A stretch of 8,816 bases of DNA, taken from NCBI GenBank assembly GCA_903929895.1, contig CAIYWM010000353.1, positions 1 to 8,816 on the forward strand, written 5' to 3'. Origin of the DNA: an uncultured Alphaproteobacteria bacterium. Its GTDB lineage: Bacteria; Pseudomonadota; Alphaproteobacteria; Reyranellales; Reyranellaceae. The translations under genes were made by a program, and so were the position numbers. Positions within the stretch are counted from its first letter, which is position 1. Every line of letters begins with the position of its first letter. The notes under the pieces are model-generated. The model was not told the origin of the DNA, did no database searches, and worked only from the letters and a program-made list of their open reading frames with translations. This document shows positions 6,254-8,816 of the stretch, in pieces.

Positions 6254-7558
6254 ATGGACGCCGACCTCCACTTCGACATCCCGCTTTCCATCGCGATTCC
6301 CCTCGTGGTGGTCTGCCTGTTCCTGGCGGCGTACCTGTCGGCCGCGGAAACGGCGATCACGGGCGCCTCGCGGCCGCGCATGCACCGCCTCGCCCTGCAG
6401 GGCCATCCGAAAGCCGTGATCGTGAACGCGCTGCTCGACCGCAAGGACGAGGCGGTGAGCGCCGTGCTGCTGGGCAACAACGTGGTCAACATCTTCTCTG
6501 CCTCGCTGTCGACGGCTGTGCTGACCGCCCTGTTCGGCGCAGCCGGCGTGGTCTATGCCACCCTGGTCATCGGCGTGCTGATCGTGATCTTCGCCGAGGT
6601 CATGCCCAAGACCTGGGCGCTGCTGCGGGCCGACCGGGTGGCGCTGGCGCTGGCCCCGTCGATCATGGTCACGTTGACCATCCTCGGCCCGATGGCGCGC
6701 GGCGTCGCGGCCACCTCGCGCTTCTTCCTCAGGCTGCTGAACGTACGCACCGACCGCACGCCCGACGCCGAGGAGCAGAGCGACACGCTGCGCGGGGCCA
6801 TCGAACTGCACGGCGAGGGCCAGACCGGCGACAGCGCGCCCGCCGAGAAGGCGATGCTGCGCTCCGTGCTCGATCTGGGCGACCGCACGGTGGGCGACGT
6901 CATGACCCACCGCGGCAACGTCGTGCTGATCGACGCCGACCAGCCGACCGAGGCCATCGTCACGCAGATGCTGGCGGCACCCTATACGCGCATCCCGCTC
7001 TATCGCGGCGAGGCCGACAATGTGGTGGGCATCATGCACGCCAAGGACCTCTTCCGCGCCGTCGAGGCGGCAGGCGGTCCGAAATCGGTGCAGATCGATT
7101 CGATCCTGACCCCGCCGTGGTTCATCCCGGAATCCACGGTCCTGTTCGATCAGCTCGAGGCGTTCCGCGCCCGGCACGAGCATTTCGCCCTGGTGGTCGA
7201 CGAATACGGCGCGTTGCGCGGCATCGTGACGCTCGAGGACATCATCGAGGAGATCGTCGGCGACATCGAGGACGAGCATGACGCCATCCGCCGCGGCGTC
7301 GCCCGGCGCGACGACGGTAGCGTGGTCTGCCGGGGCGACGTGCCGATCCGCGACCTCAACCGCGAATTCGGCTGGGGCCTGCCCGAGGGCGTCGCCACCA
7401 CCATCGCGGGGCTGGTGCTCCACGAGGCGCGGCGCATCCCCGAAGTCGGCCAGGTCTATGCATTTTACGGATTTCGCTTCGAGATTCTGAAGCGCGAGGG
7501 CACGCGCGTCGCCGAGTTGCGGATCGTGCCGCCCGCCGCCATACAGGCAGGCAACTGA
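6254..7558 (+). CDS. HlyC/CorC (CNNM) family membrane protein with DUF21, paired CBS and CorC domains
   Basis: A 434-residue inner-membrane protein of the CNNM/CorC family, members of which are linked to Mg2+ (and Co2+) efflux; older annotations call it hemolysin. The N-terminal DUF21 domain (about 1-170) has four hydrophobic segments at roughly 10-30, 68-90, 95-115 and 128-150, with the family landmarks LSAAETA (28-34), GNNVVNI (74-80) and EVMPKT (115-120). A CBS pair follows: first module about 203-268 (VGDVMTHR, YTRIPLYRG, VGIMHAKDLF), second about 272-340 (FALVVDEYGALRGIVTLEDIIEEIVGDI, 321-348). Residues about 355-430 form the CorC_HlyC domain. The CBS pair probably senses nucleotides. 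It starts seven bases after aroB, with an AGG overlapping the aroB stop, and is probably cotranscribed. The metal specificity cannot be read from sequence. Confidence 0.93.
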   Translation: MDADLHFDIPLSIAIPLVVVCLFLAAYLSAAETAITGASRPRMHRLALQGHPKAVIVNALLDRKDEAVSAVLLGNNVVNIFSASLSTAVLTALFGAAGVVYATLVIGVLIVIFAEVMPKTWALLRADRVALALAPSIMVTLTILGPMARGVAATSRFFLRLLNVRTDRTPDAEEQSDTLRGAIELHGEGQTGDSAPAEKAMLRSVLDLGDRTVGDVMTHRGNVVLIDADQPTEAIVTQMLAAPYTRIPLYRGEADNVVGIMHAKDLFRAVEAAGGPKSVQIDSILTPPWFIPESTVLFDQLEAFRARHEHFALVVDEYGALRGIVTLEDIIEEIVGDIEDEHDAIRRGVARRDDGSVVCRGDVPIRDLNREFGWGLPEGVATTIAGLVLHEARRIPEVGQVYAFYGFRFEILKREGTRVAELRIVPPAAIQAGN

Positions 7559-7575
7559 CTTCCACCCGACACCAC

Positions 7576-7581
7576 GAGGAA
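7576..7581 (+). promoter_or_regulatory. Ribosome binding site of the DUF2889 gene
   Basis: GAGGAA lies five bases before the ATG at 7587. It is the clearest Shine-Dalgarno in the window and fixes this start. It suggests independent initiation on the shared mRNA, in contrast to the overlapping or abutting genes upstream. Confidence 0.7.
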
Positions 7582-7586
7582 CGACC

Positions 7587-8240
7587 ATGCCGCTTTCGCC
7601 GCCGGTCGGGCGACAGCACCTTCATACGCGCCGCGTCGTCTGCGAGGGATTCTTCCGCGACGACGGGCTGTGGGACATCGAGGGCCGCATCACCGACGAG
7701 AAGACCTACGAACACGCCAACGAGTGGCGTGGGCCGCTGCAGCCGGGCGACTTCGTCCACGACATGTCGATCCGGCTGACCATCGACCACAAGTTCACGA
7801 TCGTCGATGCCGAGGCGGTGACCGACAAGTCGCCCTACCGCATGTGCGGCGACATCGCGCCGGCCTTCAGGAAGCTGATCGGCCTGCGCATCGGCGGCGG
7901 CTTCCATCGCGCGGTGCGCGAGCGGCTGGGCGGCGTGCATGGCTGCACGCACATCGTCGAGCTGCTGGGGCCGGTCGCCACGACCGCCTTCCAGACCGTG
8001 TCGTCGAAGAAGGCGCGCGATCTCAACAACGCGCATCGGGAGAAGACCGGCACCCTGCCGCCCAAGGATCCCGACGCCCCGCGCAAGCCGCAGCGCAAGC
8101 CCTACATGCTCGACACCTGCCACACCTGGGCCTCCGACAGCGAAGTCACCCGGCGCTGGGTGCCGCACTTCTATACCGGCCCCGACGCCGAGGCGGTGCG
8201 CGCGGCCGTCGAAGGCAAGGACGTGGAGATGGAAGGCTAG
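7587..8240 (+). CDS. DUF2889 domain-containing protein
   Basis: A 217-residue protein that I recognise as DUF2889, a family of unknown function common in Proteobacteria. The N-terminus HLHTRR (11-16), the CEGFFRDDGLWDIEGRITDEKTY stretch (19-41), HDM (58-60), SPYRMC (82-87) and GCTHIVELLGPVATTAFQ (119-136) are the recognisable blocks. No signal peptide or membrane segment is visible, so it is probably cytoplasmic. It has an unusual set of His and Cys: H11, H13, C19, H58, C87, C120, H122, C178 and H179 (DTCHTW), which would suit a metal site or catalytic dyads; that is inference. A basic, Pro/Lys-rich linker lies at about 151-173. It begins 28 bases after the CorC-type gene and is the last gene of the aroK-aroB run. 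Its TAG stop overlaps that of the convergent bolA. Confidence 0.88.
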   Translation: MPLSPPVGRQHLHTRRVVCEGFFRDDGLWDIEGRITDEKTYEHANEWRGPLQPGDFVHDMSIRLTIDHKFTIVDAEAVTDKSPYRMCGDIAPAFRKLIGLRIGGGFHRAVRERLGGVHGCTHIVELLGPVATTAFQTVSSKKARDLNNAHREKTGTLPPKDPDAPRKPQRKPYMLDTCHTWASDSEVTRRWVPHFYTGPDAEAVRAAVEGKDVEMEG

Positions 8241-8524
8241 CGTCGGGCGTCTTCCGCCGGCGTCAGGGTCTCCATGGCCAGCGCGTGCAGGCCGGCGTCG
8301 AGTTCGGCCTTGAGGGCGGCGTAGACCAGGCGCTGGCGGGCGACGCGGGTCTTTCCTTCGAAGGCCTGCGACACGATCTCCACCCGGAAATGCGTCTCGC
8401 CCCCCTCGCGCCAGCCGGCATGGCCGTGATGCTTCGAGGACTCGTCTTCGATGGCCAGACGCAGCGGTTCGAAGGCCGCCCGAAGCTTGCTGTCAATCGC
8501 CGTCGCCACCTTGCCCATGACCAT
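8237..8524 (-). CDS. bolA: BolA family protein
   Basis: A 95-residue BolA protein. BolA proteins have a class II KH-like fold and bind monothiol glutaredoxins carrying a [2Fe-2S] cluster; they are tied to iron homeostasis, stress response and transcription. Features are the N-terminal helix VATAIDSKLRAAF (6-18), the KHHGHAG loop (31-37) typical of the BolA type, HFRVEIVSQAFEGKTRVARQR (45-65), and H80 in GLHALAMETLTP, the conserved C-terminal histidine used in cluster binding. There is no cysteine, so cluster binding would need a glutaredoxin partner. Two in-frame ATGs (8524 and 8518) are possible: GAGG lies four to five bases before the first and about ten before the second, while MGKVATAI looks like the commoner family start. 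It is divergent from the DnaJ-like gene, a pairing well known in alphaproteobacteria. Confidence 0.93.
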   Translation of the reverse strand: MVMGKVATAIDSKLRAAFEPLRLAIEDESSKHHGHAGWREGGETHFRVEIVSQAFEGKTRVARQRLVYAALKAELDAGLHALAMETLTPAEDARR

Positions 8525-8570
8525 CTTGCCTCATCTTGCCGGTTCTGTTGGTTGAACACATATTAGCCCG
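8525..8570. promoter_or_regulatory. Divergent bolA / DnaJ-like promoter region with a 9-base direct repeat
   Basis: Only 46 bases separate the two start codons. CATCTTGCC occurs twice (8522-8530 and 8532-8540, a ten-base period); the first copy includes the bolA start codon. On the plus strand TTGCCG (8536-8541), a 17-base spacer and CATATT (8559-8564) match four of six positions at each box and would place the transcript start near the ATG at 8571. On the minus strand TAATAT (complement of 8560-8565) is a possible -10 for bolA without a good -35. All promoter calls here are inference by eye. Confidence 0.4.
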
Positions 8571-8816
8571 ATGGCCCGACGGAGAGCGAACCCACTGGCG
8601 GCACTGGACGGCGCGAAGCCGCACCAGCGCGTCTGCGAGACCCCAGGCTGTCGCCTGCAGGGGGAATATCGTGCGCCCCGCGCCCGCGACAAGCTCGACG
8701 AGTATCGCTGGTTCTGCCTCGAGCATGTCCGCGACTACAACAAGAAGTGGGACTATTTCGCCGGCCTCGACTCCGACGAGATCGAGGCCCACATCCGCGC
8801 CGACACGACCTGGCGC
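8571..8816 (+). CDS. DnaJ-like (J-domain) molecular chaperone, 3' partial
   Basis: The 82 residues present match the N-terminal region of a DnaJ-like protein that sits beside bolA in many alphaproteobacteria, often followed by cobS. The blocks seen are VCETPGCRLQGEYRAPRARD (21-40), WFCLEHVRDYNKKWDYFAGL (47-66) and DEIEAHIRADTTW (69-81). The J domain itself, expected near the C-terminus, lies past the window end, so the name rests on this N-terminus and the bolA context. C22, C27, C49 and H52 are spaced like a small zinc-binding module (CX4C, CX2H); this is inference. A frame stop at 8553-8555 limits the start to the ATG at 8571. No Shine-Dalgarno is visible, and the candidate promoter would give a nearly leaderless mRNA. 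Confidence 0.82.
   Translation, partial: MARRRANPLAALDGAKPHQRVCETPGCRLQGEYRAPRARDKLDEYRWFCLEHVRDYNKKWDYFAGLDSDEIEAHIRADTTWR

Noticed and set aside
6185..7588. A 467-codon minus-strand frame opposite the CorC-type gene
   Set aside because: It lies antisense to a gene with clear DUF21, CBS and CorC domains; the composition is His/Arg/Gly/Asp-rich and no motif is recognised.
8542..8557. GTTC and GAAC between bolA and the DnaJ-like gene as an alphaproteobacterial LexA (SOS) box
   Set aside because: The alphaproteobacterial box is a direct repeat GTTC-N7-GTTC. Here the halves are inverted and eight bases apart, so the match fails.

Overview
The base composition (very GC-rich, with third positions mostly G or C) and the gene content point to an alphaproteobacterial chromosome, probably of the Rhodospirillales/Reyranella type. 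The genus is a guess from resemblance; the class-level call rests on familiar neighbourhoods: xerD-accA divergent from aroK-aroB-CorC, and bolA divergent from a DnaJ-like gene. I see no prophage, insertion sequence, CRISPR array, tRNA or rRNA. This is mostly ordinary core chromosome.

Layout. (1) Positions 1-1223, plus strand: the 3' part of a TTC38-like tetratricopeptide-repeat protein whose start lies before the window. (2) Positions 1214-1299: a large imperfect palindrome (26-base arms) of a dispersed-repeat type. It carries the stop codons of both genes that converge on it. (3) Positions 4435 down to 1290, minus strand: a compact run of a 59-residue membrane protein (GTG start, easily missed), the tyrosine recombinase XerD, AccA of acetyl-CoA carboxylase, and a luciferase-like flavin-dependent oxidoreductase with a TTG start five bases after the accA stop. 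(4) Positions 4436-4558: the divergent control region, with a perfect 12-base palindrome and a 7-base inverted repeat. (5) Positions 4559-8240, plus strand: aroK and aroB (overlapping by ATGA), a DUF21/CBS/CorC-type membrane protein and a DUF2889 protein, all closely spaced and probably one operon. (6) Positions 8524 down to 8237, minus strand: bolA, converging on the DUF2889 gene so that both TAG stops share a CTAG tetranucleotide. (7) Positions 8571-8816, plus strand: the start of a DnaJ-like protein, cut by the window end.

Functionally the window joins housekeeping tasks: chromosome dimer resolution (XerD), the committed step of fatty-acid synthesis (AccA), two steps of the shikimate pathway (AroB makes 3-dehydroquinate, AroK phosphorylates shikimate), probable divalent-cation transport (CorC type) and iron-sulfur or stress regulation (BolA). 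No undescribed multi-gene system is evident. The observations most worth a second look are the palindrome that ends two genes at once, the small conserved-looking membrane protein ahead of xerD, and the DUF2889 protein with its many His/Cys residues.
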